From positions 62,001-126,000 of the forward strand of contig NZ_QMDW01000004.1 in NCBI RefSeq assembly GCF_003605635.1: a stretch of DNA of 64,000 nt. The letters are read 5' to 3'. Positions within the stretch are counted from its first letter, which is position 1, and every line of letters begins with the position of its first letter. Both the position numbers and the translations under genes were made by a program. The notes beneath the pieces are model-generated. The model had not been told where the DNA came from. It searched no databases and worked only from the letters and a program-made list of their open reading frames with translations. This DNA is from Halonotius pteroides. Its GTDB lineage: Archaea > Halobacteriota > Halobacteria > Halobacteriales > Haloferacaceae. This document shows, piece by piece, positions 28,411-38,312 of the stretch.

Positions 28411-30732
28411 ATGGATCTGCGGAGCTTTGTTGCCACCCTCCGTGAGAACGCCCGCGCCGCCAATGAGCGGCGGCTACTCGCGCTCACCGGCAACCGTGAG
28501 GCCGGTGTCGACGCCGCCCATACAGCAGTTGAGGCAGCCGGCGTCGACGACGAGGCGGTAAGTCTGGTCACAACCCGCGAGGGGTTCAGATACCACCGAC
28601 TCCACCCTGATCACGCCGACGAACTCCTCGGAACAACCCGAGAGATCGTTATCTTTGATTGCCACAAGGGATTTTCCGCCAACGCCCTCGGCCAGGTCAC
28701 CGGCGCGGTTGACGGCGGCGGCCTTCTCGTGTTGGTGCTCCCGCCGCTGGAGGAGATCCCGACTCAACTCTCCGCGCTGGTTGATCAGGTGGCTGTTCCG
28801 CCGTTTTCCCGCGACGATGTCGGCACTCACTTTCGGCAACGGCTGGTCACAACACTGCGCCACCATCCAGGTGTGGCGATCCTGCGACTCCCGCCATCGA
28901 CGGCGGCACCGAACGGCGAGCACAAAGAAATCGAGATCGAACGCGACGGCCTGAGCAATCGATCACAGTCGACACCCCCATCTGACCCACACAGCTACAC
29001 CGACACCCCGTTCCCCGACGCCGCGTATGAGGCCTGTCGAACCGGTGATCAGGCTCGCGCGGTTGCTGGCCTATCGGCACTGTCGAACCCAAGCAACGCC
29101 GTCGTCGTCGAAGCCGACCGCGGCCGTGGCAAATCGAGTGCGGCTGGGCTGGCCGCCGCCGCGTTGGCGGCTGATGGCAACGACGTCCTCGTAACGGCAC
29201 CCAGCGTCGACAACGCGGCCGAACTCTTCGAGCGAGCTGCCGAGCTGCTGGCGACACTCGATCACCCGGCTGCCGGCGAATCGACCGGCGACGAGGCCGA
29301 CGCTGTCGACCCACCGTTGGCAACGACAGCTGGCGGTCGCATCCGGTTTAGACCGCCACCGGACGCAGCCGACCTCCCAAGCGACCCTGACGTGGTGATC
29401 GTTGACGAGGCGGCCGCGCTTCCGGTTCGATTGCTGGAACGCCTGCTCAACGCACCGGCTGTCGGCTTCTGTACGACAGTCCACGGCTACGAGGGATCGG
29501 GCCGGGGGTTTGCGGTTCGGTTCCGGGAGCGACTGGCTGCGTCCTCCTATGACGTGACCGATATCGAACTCCGCGAGCCGATCCGCTACGGACAGGACGA
29601 TCCAGTCGAGGCGTGGCTGGCGTGGACGCTCCTGCTTGATGCGGAGCCGCCAGCCGACCAGCTTGTTGCCGACACAACACCTGAGACGGTGTCCTATCGC
29701 ACACTTACAACTGACGACATCGCCGACGATGAGAGCCTGTTTCGGTCTGTTGTCGGGCTGTTGGTCGCGGCCCACTACAAGACTGAGCCCGACGACATCG
29801 TGCGCCTGCTTGCGGCCCCGAACCTCGAACTGCGCGCGCTGTTGTCCGACGGCCATCCGGTGTCGGTCGCGCTGCTTGCCCGCGAAGGCGGGCTCAGTAG
29901 CGAACAACAAGCGGAGAGCTACCGCGGCCGGCGCGTCCAGGGGAATATGCTGCCGGACGTCCTGACAAGCCAACTGCGGGATCCGACAGCGGCGGGGTCT
30001 GTCGGCTATCGCGTGATGCGGATCGCCACCCACCATGCCGTCCGGTCGCGCGGATTGGGTTCGGCACTCCTCTCGCGGTGTCACGACGAGTTCAGCGACA
30101 GTGTCGATTGGTTCGGTGTTGGGTTCGGTGCAACGCCGCGTCTGCTGTCGTTTTGGCGCGCAAACGGGTATCGGCCCGTCCATCTCTCGGTGACCCGAAA
30201 CGAAACAAGTGGGGAACACTCCGCGCTCATGCTGCGGCCGTGTTCGACGGCGGGCACTGACCTCGCAGACCGCCATAGCCGATGGTTCCGCGACCGGATC
30301 GCGGGGCAGTTGGCTGACACGATTTCTGGCGTCGCGCCGGATGTCATTCGCGGTGTGTTGCGTGCGGTGTCAGTGTCGGCTGATGACGACGAACTGGGTA
30401 CATGCGATCCTGCCGACCGCGACTGGCGGGTTCTCGCGGGCGTCGCCTACGGGCCAGGAACCTACGAGGCGGCTCCGCATGTGTTTCAGCAGCTTGCGAT
30501 GGCCCATCTCATCCGGCCGGTCGCCGAACTGTCGCCGCGAGCCGAGCGGCTCCTCGTGCGGAAAGTGCTGCAGTGTGCGCCGTGGGCGACCGTCGCCGAC
30601 GAACTCGGATTTGTCTCTGAGCGGCAGTGCAAACGTGCTTTCGGGGCGATCGCGAGGCAGTTCTGTGAGGCTGTCGACAGCGAATCCGGTGGCGACATCA
30701 TCGCCGAGGAACGCGCGACGTACGAGAACTAA
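28411..30732 (+). CDS. tmcA: tRNA(Met) cytidine acetyltransferase
   Basis: A 773-residue TmcA/NAT10-type enzyme forming N4-acetylcytidine in RNA. Domains in order: an N-terminal DUF1726-like region, a RecD-type helicase domain with Walker A ADRGRGKSS and Walker B VIVDEAAALPV, a GNAT acetyltransferase domain with HHAVRSRGLGSALL, and a C-terminal tRNA-binding helical part. The length matches archaeal TmcA. The neighbouring trmJ gives a small tRNA-modification cluster. Confidence 0.94.
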   Translation: MDLRSFVATLRENARAANERRLLALTGNREAGVDAAHTAVEAAGVDDEAVSLVTTREGFRYHRLHPDHADELLGTTREIVIFDCHKGFSANALGQVTGAVDGGGLLVLVLPPLEEIPTQLSALVDQVAVPPFSRDDVGTHFRQRLVTTLRHHPGVAILRLPPSTAAPNGEHKEIEIERDGLSNRSQSTPPSDPHSYTDTPFPDAAYEACRTGDQARAVAGLSALSNPSNAVVVEADRGRGKSSAAGLAAAALAADGNDVLVTAPSVDNAAELFERAAELLATLDHPAAGESTGDEADAVDPPLATTAGGRIRFRPPPDAADLPSDPDVVIVDEAAALPVRLLERLLNAPAVGFCTTVHGYEGSGRGFAVRFRERLAASSYDVTDIELREPIRYGQDDPVEAWLAWTLLLDAEPPADQLVADTTPETVSYRTLTTDDIADDESLFRSVVGLLVAAHYKTEPDDIVRLLAAPNLELRALLSDGHPVSVALLAREGGLSSEQQAESYRGRRVQGNMLPDVLTSQLRDPTAAGSVGYRVMRIATHHAVRSRGLGSALLSRCHDEFSDSVDWFGVGFGATPRLLSFWRANGYRPVHLSVTRNETSGEHSALMLRPCSTAGTDLADRHSRWFRDRIAGQLADTISGVAPDVIRGVLRAVSVSADDDELGTCDPADRDWRVLAGVAYGPGTYEAAPHVFQQLAMAHLIRPVAELSPRAERLLVRKVLQCAPWATVADELGFVSERQCKRAFGAIARQFCEAVDSESGGDIIAEERATYEN

Positions 30733-30809
30733 GCACAGATTACAACAAGTGAACGTACCGACAACCACTCGGTCGCATCTCTTTTCGCATTCGACAGCCC
30801 AGTGGTGGT

Positions 30810-31292
30810 ATGGCTGAGGTGGTTTTCGTTGTCGCTGTCGTGCTGTTGGTCGCTGGGATGGTCGGAAGTGTGCTCCCAGCGGTTCCCTCCGGACTCTTTT
30901 CGCTGGCCGGAATCTGGGCGTACGCGCTGTTCGGCAGCGATCCGCTCGGCCCGCTGGCCCTCGGCGGGTTGACGCTGGCGGCGATTGGGACGGTCGTCGT
31001 CGACCACGTCGGCGGCCCGGTGGCGGCAAAGCTGAGCGGCTCCTCAAACCGAACCGCACTCATCGCGGCCGCCGTTGGCTTCGTCTTGCTGTTCGTGCTC
31101 GGCCCGCTCGGCATCATCGTCGGCGTCATCGGGGCTGTATTTTTCCTCGAACTCGTCGAGGGAGCCGATACAGAGACGGCTGCCAAGCGGTCGATCTACA
31201 CTGCCGCCGGCGTGTTGGGCTCAGCGCTTGCACAACTGCTGTTGACCGGAACAATTCTCCTCGCATTCGTCGTGGTCACTGTTGTGTTCTGA
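30810..31292 (+). CDS. DUF456 family membrane protein
   Basis: 160 residues with four or five hydrophobic segments and Gly-rich helices (LLVAGMVGSVLPAVPSG, GPLGIIVGVIGAVFFLEL). The pattern is that of DUF456, a widespread small membrane family of unknown function. It overlaps the upstream open region of dph5 but not its likely coding start. Confidence 0.8.
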   Translation: MAEVVFVVAVVLLVAGMVGSVLPAVPSGLFSLAGIWAYALFGSDPLGPLALGGLTLAAIGTVVVDHVGGPVAAKLSGSSNRTALIAAAVGFVLLFVLGPLGIIVGVIGAVFFLELVEGADTETAAKRSIYTAAGVLGSALAQLLLTGTILLAFVVVTVVF

Positions 31293-31326
31293 GCAGCGAA
31301 TCACACACCCCGCGACGAACACGGCG

Positions 31327-31333
31327 TTTATTC
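31327..31333 (+). promoter_or_regulatory. TATA-like box, dphB
   Basis: TTTATTC 24-30 nt before the ATG at 31357; it supports a leaderless start there rather than at 31282. Confidence 0.45.
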
Positions 31334-31356
31334 ACCTCGCCACGCTCTGTCGGGGT

Positions 31357-32169
31357 ATGCTGACGTTCATTGGGTTAGGGCTCTACGATGAGGGGTCGAT
31401 CACCCGCGAGGGCGAGACCGCACTCCGGGCGGCCGACCGTGTGTTCGCGGAGTTCTACACCAGCCGCCTGCTTGGAGCCGATGTCGACGATCTCGAAGTC
31501 CACCACGGGATCGAGATCGAGGTTCGGGATCGCGCGGGCGTCGAACAAGATCCGGAACCGATCTTGCAGGCCGCTGCGGACGGCGATGTCGCCTTTCTCA
31601 CCGCCGGCGATACGATGATCTCGACGACCCACGCCGATCTCCGGGTGCGAGCGGCCGACCGCGGGATCGACACCCGCGTGATCCACGGCGTTACCGCCGA
31701 AACCGCCGCCAGCGGGTTGACCGGGTTGCAAAACTACCGCTTCGGCAAGGCGGTCACGCTCCCGTTTCCCGGGCTGCACGGATCGGGCGACGTGCCCCCA
31801 AGCGTGGTCGACTCGATCGACGCCAACCGCGAGCGGGGGCTACACACGCTCGTCTATCTCGACATCAAGATCGACAGCCACCGCGAGCTCTCAGCCCTCG
31901 ATACCGACGACCCCTATATGCGAGCCGATCACGCCGCCGGATTACTCGCAACCGACTGGGAAGACGAACTCGCTGTCGTCGTCGCTCGTGCCGGGAGTCC
32001 GGAGCCCGTCGTTGCTGCCGACCGGCTGTCAGTGCTGGCCGAGCGGTCGTTCGGTGACCCGCTGCATCTACTCGTTATTCCGGGTGAGCTCCACCACGTT
32101 GAGGCCGACGCGCTGGAGGCGCTGGCCGGCACACCAGTGCCGCACCTTCCAACTGAGTCGGATCGGTAA
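31357..32169 (+). CDS. dphB: Diphthine synthase
   Basis: A 270-residue SAM-dependent methylase of the Dph5 family. It begins MLTFIGLGLYDEGSIT and has FAEFYTSRL, FLTAGDTMISTTH, VIHGVTAETAASG and LVYLDIK motifs. It methylates the modified histidine of elongation factor aEF2 on the route to diphthamide, an archaeal/eukaryal modification. The start at 31357 fits family alignment. It converges with artA, with adjacent stops. Confidence 0.94.
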   Translation: MLTFIGLGLYDEGSITREGETALRAADRVFAEFYTSRLLGADVDDLEVHHGIEIEVRDRAGVEQDPEPILQAAADGDVAFLTAGDTMISTTHADLRVRAADRGIDTRVIHGVTAETAASGLTGLQNYRFGKAVTLPFPGLHGSGDVPPSVVDSIDANRERGLHTLVYLDIKIDSHRELSALDTDDPYMRADHAAGLLATDWEDELAVVVARAGSPEPVVAADRLSVLAERSFGDPLHLLVIPGELHHVEADALEALAGTPVPHLPTESDR

Positions 32170-33189
32170 TCAGTCACCCTGTTGTGCACCGGGCTGTTCA
32201 GCGACCGGCTCGCGCGGTAACTCTAAGGCAGCCTGCAGGTCGTGATCGTCGCCGGTGAGGAGGTAGAGGACATCCTCCAGAACGGTCAACAGCTCCGGTA
32301 GCTGTCGGGCCACGAGATAGGTGATCGCCATGAGCGCGACGACCGCGCCGAGTTGGCTGATGATGCGATCGGAAACAAGGAACGACACGCGATAGGGATT
32401 GGTCTCACCGAACAGGAACAATACCGCATCAGGAAACCAGTGCATCAACTGGTTGCCGGCGGCGATCGAGATGAAGGCGGTGCGGAACACGTTGAGCACG
32501 AAAATGATCGGTACGGCCACCGCCAGCGCGCGGAGCTTTCGGCGGAACGGGGCTCTTACGGCCGCAATAAGGCCGCTAAACACGGCGATGCTACCAAGAC
32601 CAGTGCAAGCCAACACAATGTAGATGTTGTAGATGTGGCCGTCGCTCAACGTCCACTGGTAGGTTGCCATGAATCCTTCCGGGCTCTCGACGAGGGCCGG
32701 CGAGTAGCCAGCCGCCGAGATAATCCAGCCGGTGATAACAGTCGTGACTTCAATGAGATACTGTCGGGGGGCTGGTAGCGTGAGGCCACCAACCGTAATC
32801 GCCGGAATCGTCTCAAACGGGAGGTAGATGAATCCCATGACGGCGATCGCCCGCGAGAGGACGAACAGCGTCGTTCGCCCGGTGTAGAGCTCGTAGGCCG
32901 CATAGAAACACGCCGGCGCGCCGACCAACGCGAGCAGAGCCTCGACGAAGCTCTGGTGTTCAAACCACCAGAATGGCACCGAGTTGAGCCAAAAGAGTCC
33001 AAAGCCCACCCATGCGGTTGTCGCGGTCACCCGTGCCTGCTGCATGAGATCCGTCCCCGAGCGGCGGCCGTACCACTCGGTGACCCCGGCGGCCGCAAAG
33101 AGGAGCACGACGACCCAGATCAACGCATCTGAGAGTGGCCCCATCGTGAACAGCTCGTCGCGGAGCCACGCGACGGGGGAGCCGGTCAT
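32170..33189 (-). CDS. artA: Archaeosortase A
   Basis: A 339-residue multi-spanning membrane transpeptidase. The catalytic set is visible: C195 in LACTGLGS, R236 in NVFRTAFI, R275 in VSDR. These match, with a constant offset of 22, the Haloferax ArtA residues I recall (C173, R214, R253). ArtA cleaves PGF-CTERM proteins such as the S-layer glycoprotein and attaches them to archaeal lipid. An ATG at codon 16 is an alternative start. Confidence 0.93.
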   Translation of the reverse strand: MTGSPVAWLRDELFTMGPLSDALIWVVVLLFAAAGVTEWYGRRSGTDLMQQARVTATTAWVGFGLFWLNSVPFWWFEHQSFVEALLALVGAPACFYAAYELYTGRTTLFVLSRAIAVMGFIYLPFETIPAITVGGLTLPAPRQYLIEVTTVITGWIISAAGYSPALVESPEGFMATYQWTLSDGHIYNIYIVLACTGLGSIAVFSGLIAAVRAPFRRKLRALAVAVPIIFVLNVFRTAFISIAAGNQLMHWFPDAVLFLFGETNPYRVSFLVSDRIISQLGAVVALMAITYLVARQLPELLTVLEDVLYLLTGDDHDLQAALELPREPVAEQPGAQQGD

Positions 33190-33255
33190 ATCAGCCGGAA
33201 GGAGACAGCCTCATAAATCCCTTATTGTTGTGTGCGAAGATGCTGACCAGCCGTC

Positions 33256-33693
33256 TCAGTCGTCGGCTCGTTTGACCGTCATCACCGGTAGCTCGGTGTT
33301 TTGGATCACGCGTTCAGCGACACTGCCCATCAGGAGCCGATCCATCCCTGTTCGGCCGTTGGTACCCATCACGATGGTATCGGCGTCGATATCGTCGGCA
33401 TACTCTGTGATCGTCTCGCCGGGCGCGCCCTCGCGAATACTCACAACTGTATCGAGCCCTGCCGAACTCGCGGCGTCGGCAACCGCATCGGTGATGCGTT
33501 CGCCCTCTTCTTGGAGTGTCCCTTTGATATGGTCACTGCCGAGCTTTGGGGCCATCTGACTCACGCGCTCGTGGTCGACGACGTAGAGAATATGCATGGC
33601 AGCGTCATGTTTATCGGCCAGATCGATCGCGTGGGATGCGGCTTCGCTGGCCGCCTCACTACCGTCGGTCGGGAACAACACCGTTTCGTACAT
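33256..33693 (-). CDS. Universal stress protein (UspA family)
   Basis: A 145-residue single Usp domain. It begins METVLFPTDGS-like (MYETVLFPTDGSEAA) and has the ATP-binding G-x2-G-x9-G-S loop (MGTNGRTGMDRLLMGS). Haloarchaea carry many such paralogues and the specific stress cannot be read. It is monocistronic on the minus strand. A TATA-like ATTAATT lies about 30 nt upstream. Confidence 0.93.
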   Translation of the reverse strand: MYETVLFPTDGSEAASEAASHAIDLADKHDAAMHILYVVDHERVSQMAPKLGSDHIKGTLQEEGERITDAVADAASSAGLDTVVSIREGAPGETITEYADDIDADTIVMGTNGRTGMDRLLMGSVAERVIQNTELPVMTVKRADD

Positions 33694-33720
33694 GTCTCAA
33701 CGTTTCCGTGCGCCGTTGTG

Positions 33721-33727
33721 AATTAAT
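33721..33727 (-). promoter_or_regulatory. TATA-like box, uspA
   Basis: ATTAATT on the minus strand 28-34 nt before the ATG at 33693, giving a start near the codon. Confidence 0.4.
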
Positions 33728-33910
33728 CGGTTTTGTGACTTCGCCGGCTGTCCGGCCTGCGTGCAGTCGCCGCAGTGCGACAACGGGAATGAACCGCTGG
33801 CAAAGACACCGGCTGTGACGCTCCTTGCTACGTTGACTGCGACAGATTCAACAGAAACAACGTCACTAACGGATGCAGAATAGGGTAACAGCCCAACAGC
33901 GCGTGGGGGC

Positions 33911-35878
33911 TTACTCGTCGTTTTCGTCGTCTTCGTCGGCGTCTTCGAAGTCAGCGTCAACGTACTCGTCGCCCTCTCCGTCAGCATCAGCAGCACCGCC
34001 TGCGCCGGCCGGGCCGGCACCATCGGGCCCGAAGCCGCCTTCGGGACCGCCCGCGCCGCCGGGGCCAGCCTGTGCCTGTTGGGCCTGTTGTTCGTACATC
34101 TGCTTGCCGATTTCCTGGAGCTCCTCGGAGAGCGACTCGGTCACGTCCTGTAGCTCCTCGGTTTCGGCGTCGTCGTTTTCGAGGACTGCCTCGACCTCCT
34201 CGATGGCGTCCTGAATGTCAGCCTCAAGATCGTCGTCGACCTGCTCTTCGTTCTCCTCAAGCAGGGATTCAGCGCGCTGAACCGCGCCCTCGGCCTCGTT
34301 GCGGGCTTCGATCCGCTCGCGGCGTTGCTGATCCTCTTCGGCGTGTTGCTCGGCTTCCTCCTGCATCCGCTCGACCTCCTCGTCGGAGAGCCCCGCGCCG
34401 CCTTCGATGGTGATCGACTCGGCGTTGCCCGAGCCCTGATCCTCGGCGGCAACGTTGACGATGCCGTCGGCGTCGATCGAGAACTCGACTTCGATCTGTG
34501 GCGTGCCTGCGGGTGCCGGTGGGATCCCGGATAGCATGAACTCTCCGAGCAGTTCGTTCTCCTCGGCGATCTCGCGTTCGCCTTGGAAGACGCGAACCTG
34601 CACCGACGTCTGGTTGTCCGCCGCCGTGGTGAAAACCTTCGAGGCGTCGGTCGGGATCGTGGTGTTCTTCTCGATCAGTCGCTCGAAGATGCCACCTTTG
34701 ACCTCGATCCCGAGGCTCAGCGGTGTCACATCGAGCAGGACGATGTCGTCGACATCGCCGGCAAGGACGCCGCCCTGAATCGCCGCACCGAGTGCGACAG
34801 CTTCGTCGGGATTGACGTTTTTCTTTGGCTCTTGGCCGACGAGTTCCTCGACCTTGTCGGATACCTGCGGCATCCGGGTCGACCCACCGACCAAGATCAC
34901 TTCGTCGATGTTGCCCGTGGATTTGTCGGCATCGTCGAGAGCCTGCTCGGTCGGCTCCACCGTTCGCTCGATGAGGTCTTTGGTGATGTTTTCGAACGTT
35001 GCCCGCGTGATCGACGTTTCGAGGTGAACCGGGCCAGAGTCGGTTGCCGTAATGAACGGGAGATTGATGTTGGCTTCCTTCCGGGAGGAGAGTTCGATCT
35101 TCGCTTCCTCGGCGGCCTCCTTGAGTCGCTGGAGGGCCTGCCGATCGTCGCGGAGGTCGATCCCGTGGTCGTCCACAAACTCGTCGGCGAGGTGGTCGAT
35201 GATCGCCTCATCCCAGTCGTCGCCACCGAGGTCGTTGTCGCCGTTCGTGGCGACGACATCGTAGACGCCGCCGCCGAGTTCTAGCACAGAGACATCGAAC
35301 GTCCCGCCACCAAGGTCGTAGACAAGAACGGTCTGATCGGATTCGTCATCGAGGCCGTAGGCCATCGACGCGGCGGTCGGCTCGTTGACGATGCGTTCGA
35401 CCTCGAAGCCGGCGATCTCGCCGGCGTTCTTCGTCGCCTGTCGCTGCCGGTCGTTGAAGTACGCCGGCACGGTGATGACAGCTTTCTCAACATCGTGGCC
35501 GAGATACTCCTCGGCGTCGCGTTTGATCTTCTGGAGGATCATCGCCGAGATCTGCTCGGGCGTGTAACTGTCGTCATCGTCGCCGGACTGCGTCCGGCTG
35601 CCAGAGGCGTCTACCGACGCCTCGCTGATCTCGACCTCGTAGTCCTCCTCACCCATGTGGCGTTTGATGGACTCGATGGTGTCGTCGGGATTCTGGACGG
35701 CCTGATTTTTTGCTGGCTTCCCGATCAGCCGCTCGCCGTCGTCGTCGAAGGCGACGACCGAAGGGGTCGTCCGGTCGCCCTCGCCGTTGACGATGATCTC
35801 CGGGTCGCCACCCTCCATCACTGCAAACGCGCTGTTCGTGGTGCCAAGGTCAATACCGAGAATCTTCTCACTGGCCAT
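33911..35878 (-). CDS. dnaK: Chaperone DnaK (Hsp70)
   Basis: 655 residues from the ATG at 35878; the frame is open to 35938, but [20 protein letters not shown] is the family start. It has the ATPase phosphate loops ([30 protein letters not shown]), the interdomain linker ([15 protein letters not shown]), a substrate-binding domain and a Gly/Pro-rich acidic C-terminal tail. It drives ATP-dependent protein folding with GrpE and a DnaJ that is not in the window. grpE lies 177 nt upstream on the same strand. Confidence 0.97.
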   Translation of the reverse strand: MASEKILGIDLGTTNSAFAVMEGGDPEIIVNGEGDRTTPSVVAFDDDGERLIGKPAKNQAVQNPDDTIESIKRHMGEEDYEVEISEASVDASGSRTQSGDDDDSYTPEQISAMILQKIKRDAEEYLGHDVEKAVITVPAYFNDRQRQATKNAGEIAGFEVERIVNEPTAASMAYGLDDESDQTVLVYDLGGGTFDVSVLELGGGVYDVVATNGDNDLGGDDWDEAIIDHLADEFVDDHGIDLRDDRQALQRLKEAAEEAKIELSSRKEANINLPFITATDSGPVHLETSITRATFENITKDLIERTVEPTEQALDDADKSTGNIDEVILVGGSTRMPQVSDKVEELVGQEPKKNVNPDEAVALGAAIQGGVLAGDVDDIVLLDVTPLSLGIEVKGGIFERLIEKNTTIPTDASKVFTTAADNQTSVQVRVFQGEREIAEENELLGEFMLSGIPPAPAGTPQIEVEFSIDADGIVNVAAEDQGSGNAESITIEGGAGLSDEEVERMQEEAEQHAEEDQQRRERIEARNEAEGAVQRAESLLEENEEQVDDDLEADIQDAIEEVEAVLENDDAETEELQDVTESLSEELQEIGKQMYEQQAQQAQAGPGGAGGPEGGFGPDGAGPAGAGGAADADGEGDEYVDADFEDADEDDENDE

Positions 35879-35997
35879 CTTGGTCTGAACTACCGCCTTG
35901 GATCGGTTAAAGGTTACTAGACACGCCGACACAGACAAACCAACAACCAGACCGCTGTCTTGCGATTAGACCGGGAGATGAGCTGGGGTAGTCGGTG

Positions 35998-36007
35998 TAT
36001 TTAAATA
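35998..36007 (-). promoter_or_regulatory. AT-rich TATA element between grpE and dnaK
   Basis: TATTTAAATA, a perfect 10-bp palindrome about 120-130 nt before dnaK. It may be the dnaK promoter with a leader of about 95 nt; the closer CTTTAA near 35907-35912 is an alternative that would give a nearly leaderless dnaK message. Separate dnaK transcription is implied either way. Confidence 0.45.
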
Positions 36008-36055
36008 AACCGCAAGCCCACCGGTGGCGGTCACACAGCAGCATCGCTTGCGGTA

Positions 36056-36688
36056 TTACCCGTCGGCGCTGACCGTCACCCGCGCCGGCTGGAGCACCTT
36101 GTCAGCCATCTCGTAGCCCTCTTGATAGATGTCGACGATGGTGCCTGCGGGCTGGTCGCTGTCAACACGCTGCATGACCTCATGGCGTTCAGGGTCGACC
36201 TCGTCGCCGGCCGCCGGCGAGATGAACGCGACATTTTCGTCTTCGAGTGCTCGATCAAACGATTCCAGCGTTGACTCGACGCCGGGACGGATGTCGGCAG
36301 CATCGTCTTGATCAAGTGCGCGAACCAGGTTGTCGCGGACATCGGTCAGCCGTTCGACCAACTCTTCGGTCGCCCGCGCCTTCATCTCCGCCTGTTGTTG
36401 CTTTGTTCGTTTCTTGTAGTTCTTGAAATCGGCTCGCGCCCGAGAGAGCTTCTCGGTGAGCTCGTCGATCTCGTTGTTCTTCTCGGCGACCGCATCCTCC
36501 AGTGCCTCGATCCGGGATCGAAGTTCCGTTGCTGGCTCGGTTGGTGTCTCATCGCTGTCGGTGAGACGGTCGAGGAGTTCGTCTGTAGACACGTCTTCGA
36601 TAGCTTCGCTGTCGTCGGCTGCAGGCTCGTCGGCCCCAGCGTCCGTCTCGGAGGCTTCGTCTTCGACCGCTGCTGCGTCATCACTCAT
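36056..36688 (-). CDS. grpE: Nucleotide exchange factor GrpE
   Basis: A 210-residue GrpE. An acidic N-terminal segment (about 1-65) precedes a long coiled coil (about 65-105) with LSRARADFKNYKKRTKQQ, then the beta domain ending in the QRVDSDQPAGTIVDIYQEGY and RPARV region. GrpE releases ADP from DnaK. It lies upstream of dnaK on the same strand, the usual haloarchaeal order. A GCTTAAG TATA-like motif lies just upstream of its start. Confidence 0.95.
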   Translation of the reverse strand: MSDDAAAVEDEASETDAGADEPAADDSEAIEDVSTDELLDRLTDSDETPTEPATELRSRIEALEDAVAEKNNEIDELTEKLSRARADFKNYKKRTKQQQAEMKARATEELVERLTDVRDNLVRALDQDDAADIRPGVESTLESFDRALEDENVAFISPAAGDEVDPERHEVMQRVDSDQPAGTIVDIYQEGYEMADKVLQPARVTVSADG

Positions 36689-36842
36689 ACACGAGCGGAA
36701 GCCCTTCGGCGGCTTAAGCGTTCAGAACCCTACTGGGGCATACGACAGCAGCGACCTACCCACCCGCTGGCGTCGGTCACGCAGATCACCCGACGGTCAC
36801 ACGGAGCGAAACCGACAAACCAGCGGCCGCAAAACGGACGCC

Positions 36843-37751
36843 ATGAATCCCTTAGAGCGGTACGCCCCGCTCGTCGACGACGAAGCGGCATTTTTTGCGG
36901 CCTGCGAGCGACCGCTGCCCTCGGTCGTCCGCGTTAACACGATCAAAACTGCTCCAGAGCGCGCTCGTCGCGCGCTTGAGCATGAGGGTATCGAATACGA
37001 ACCTGTCGGGTGGCACGACCAGCTTCTCCGGCTACCCGAGGCCACCCCGGGGACGAACTGGCCGTATTTCCACGGCTGGCTCCACGGCCAAGAGGAGGTT
37101 TCGGCGGTACCCGCACTCGTACTCGATCCACAACCCGGCGAGAGAATCTGGGATAGCTGTGCCGCACCGGGCAGCAAGACAACACAGCTGTCGGCGATAA
37201 TGGACGACCGCGGGGTTGTCGTCGGCAACGACAACAATCTCGGCCGGCTCTCGTCGCTGCGGCACAACGCCGAACGCCTTGGCGTCACGAATCTCGTCGT
37301 TACCAACCAAGACGGCCGAAACTTTTCGTTCAATCCCTTCGAGTTCGATGAGTTCGACCGTGCTATCGTTGACGCGCCCTGTTCCTGTGAGGGAACAGTT
37401 CGCAAAAATCCGACGACACTGGAGGAGTGGACGCTGGAGCATGTTCACAGCGTCGCCGCCGTCCAGAAAGGTATCCTCTCGCGGGCCGTCCAGGCGACCA
37501 AGCCGGGCGGCACGGTCGTCTACTCAACGTGTACGTTCGCCCCAGAGGAAAACGAGGCCGTGGTTGATCACGTCCTCGAAACCGAGGACTGTGAGGTCGT
37601 TGGCTTCGACTGTCCGCTCGATTCGGTCTCCGGTATCACCGAGTGGGAAGACGACAGCTACGATTCGAGTGTCAAGCAAACCCATCGGATCTACCCCCAT
37701 CTCAACGATACCGGCGGCTTCTACTGTGCGAAACTGGAGGTGGGCGGATGA
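36843..37751 (+). CDS. RsmB/NOP (Sun) family RNA cytosine-C5 methyltransferase
   Basis: 302 residues from the ATG at 36843; the longer open frame lies antisense to grpE. The SAM-binding domain has SCAAPGSKTTQL (motif I), and the two catalytic cysteines sit in DAPCSCEG (motif IV) and STCTF (motif VI), the arrangement of m5C RNA methyltransferases. The target, tRNA or rRNA, is not settled. The stop overlaps the next ATG by four bases. That gene encodes what seems to be the missing C-terminal RNA-binding domain, so the two are coupled halves of one enzyme. Confidence 0.88.
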   Translation: MNPLERYAPLVDDEAAFFAACERPLPSVVRVNTIKTAPERARRALEHEGIEYEPVGWHDQLLRLPEATPGTNWPYFHGWLHGQEEVSAVPALVLDPQPGERIWDSCAAPGSKTTQLSAIMDDRGVVVGNDNNLGRLSSLRHNAERLGVTNLVVTNQDGRNFSFNPFEFDEFDRAIVDAPCSCEGTVRKNPTTLEEWTLEHVHSVAAVQKGILSRAVQATKPGGTVVYSTCTFAPEENEAVVDHVLETEDCEVVGFDCPLDSVSGITEWEDDSYDSSVKQTHRIYPHLNDTGGFYCAKLEVGG

Positions 37752-38278
37752 GCGGCGAGACTGAAAACGTCGGCCAGCAGTTCGGCCGCTTGCCGGCGAC
37801 GGCGGCCGATCGTGAGGTTGAGGGGCGAGTCTCACGCGAGGCGGTACTCGGGTTCTTTGCCAACCGATTCGGCATTGATCCCGCCGTCTTCGAGGGGTTT
37901 TCATTCTGGGAGAAAGGCAAAGGCAAGATCTGGATCTTCGCCGCCGACGCGCCGAGCCCGATCCGCGTCGAGGGTCTCGGGATGACCGTGCTGCGAACTC
38001 GGCAGGAACACTGGAAGCCGACCCAGAGCGCGATCCAGCGGTTCGGCGGCCACGCGTCGAAAAACGTCATCGAGATCGGCGGCGAAGCCGCCGCGGCGTT
38101 CGCCCGCGGCGAGGATCAGGAACTCGACTGGGACGGCGACTGGGGGTACCTTATCGCGGCCCGTGACGTTGGTGGCGAACGCGAGCCGATCGGTGTTGGA
38201 CTGTACGTCTACGGGGAGTTGCGATCAACTGTGCCGAAAGGCAATCAGGAATCGTTGCCGCCGCTGGCGGCGGAGTAG
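37748..38278 (+). CDS. PUA-like C-terminal partner of the RNA methyltransferase
   Basis: A 176-residue protein. It is coupled through ATGA to the preceding m5C methyltransferase. Segments such as FEGFSFWEKGKGKIWIF, HWKPTQSAIQRFG and DWGYLIAARD resemble the RNA-binding domain found C-terminally in archaeal NOL1/NOP2/Sun enzymes. It probably guides RNA to the catalytic subunit. The frame is open upstream, but 37748 is the coupled start. Confidence 0.75.
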   Translation: MSGETENVGQQFGRLPATAADREVEGRVSREAVLGFFANRFGIDPAVFEGFSFWEKGKGKIWIFAADAPSPIRVEGLGMTVLRTRQEHWKPTQSAIQRFGGHASKNVIEIGGEAAAAFARGEDQELDWDGDWGYLIAARDVGGEREPIGVGLYVYGELRSTVPKGNQESLPPLAAE

Positions 38279-38286
38279 GTGTCGTT

Positions 38287-38312
38287 GCGACCGCCGAATT
38301 AGGCGGTGTCGC
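38287..38312. terminator. Convergent hairpin
   Basis: GCGAC/GTCGC outer stem and ACCGCC/GGCGGT inner stem around a GAATTA loop, between two convergent genes; the minus-strand stop codon falls in the loop. It is a candidate bidirectional terminator or RNA hairpin; there is no strong U tract. Confidence 0.4.

Noticed and set aside
29071-30276. Long antisense frame opposite tmcA
   Set aside because: No recognisable motif; the tmcA frame is complete and conserved.
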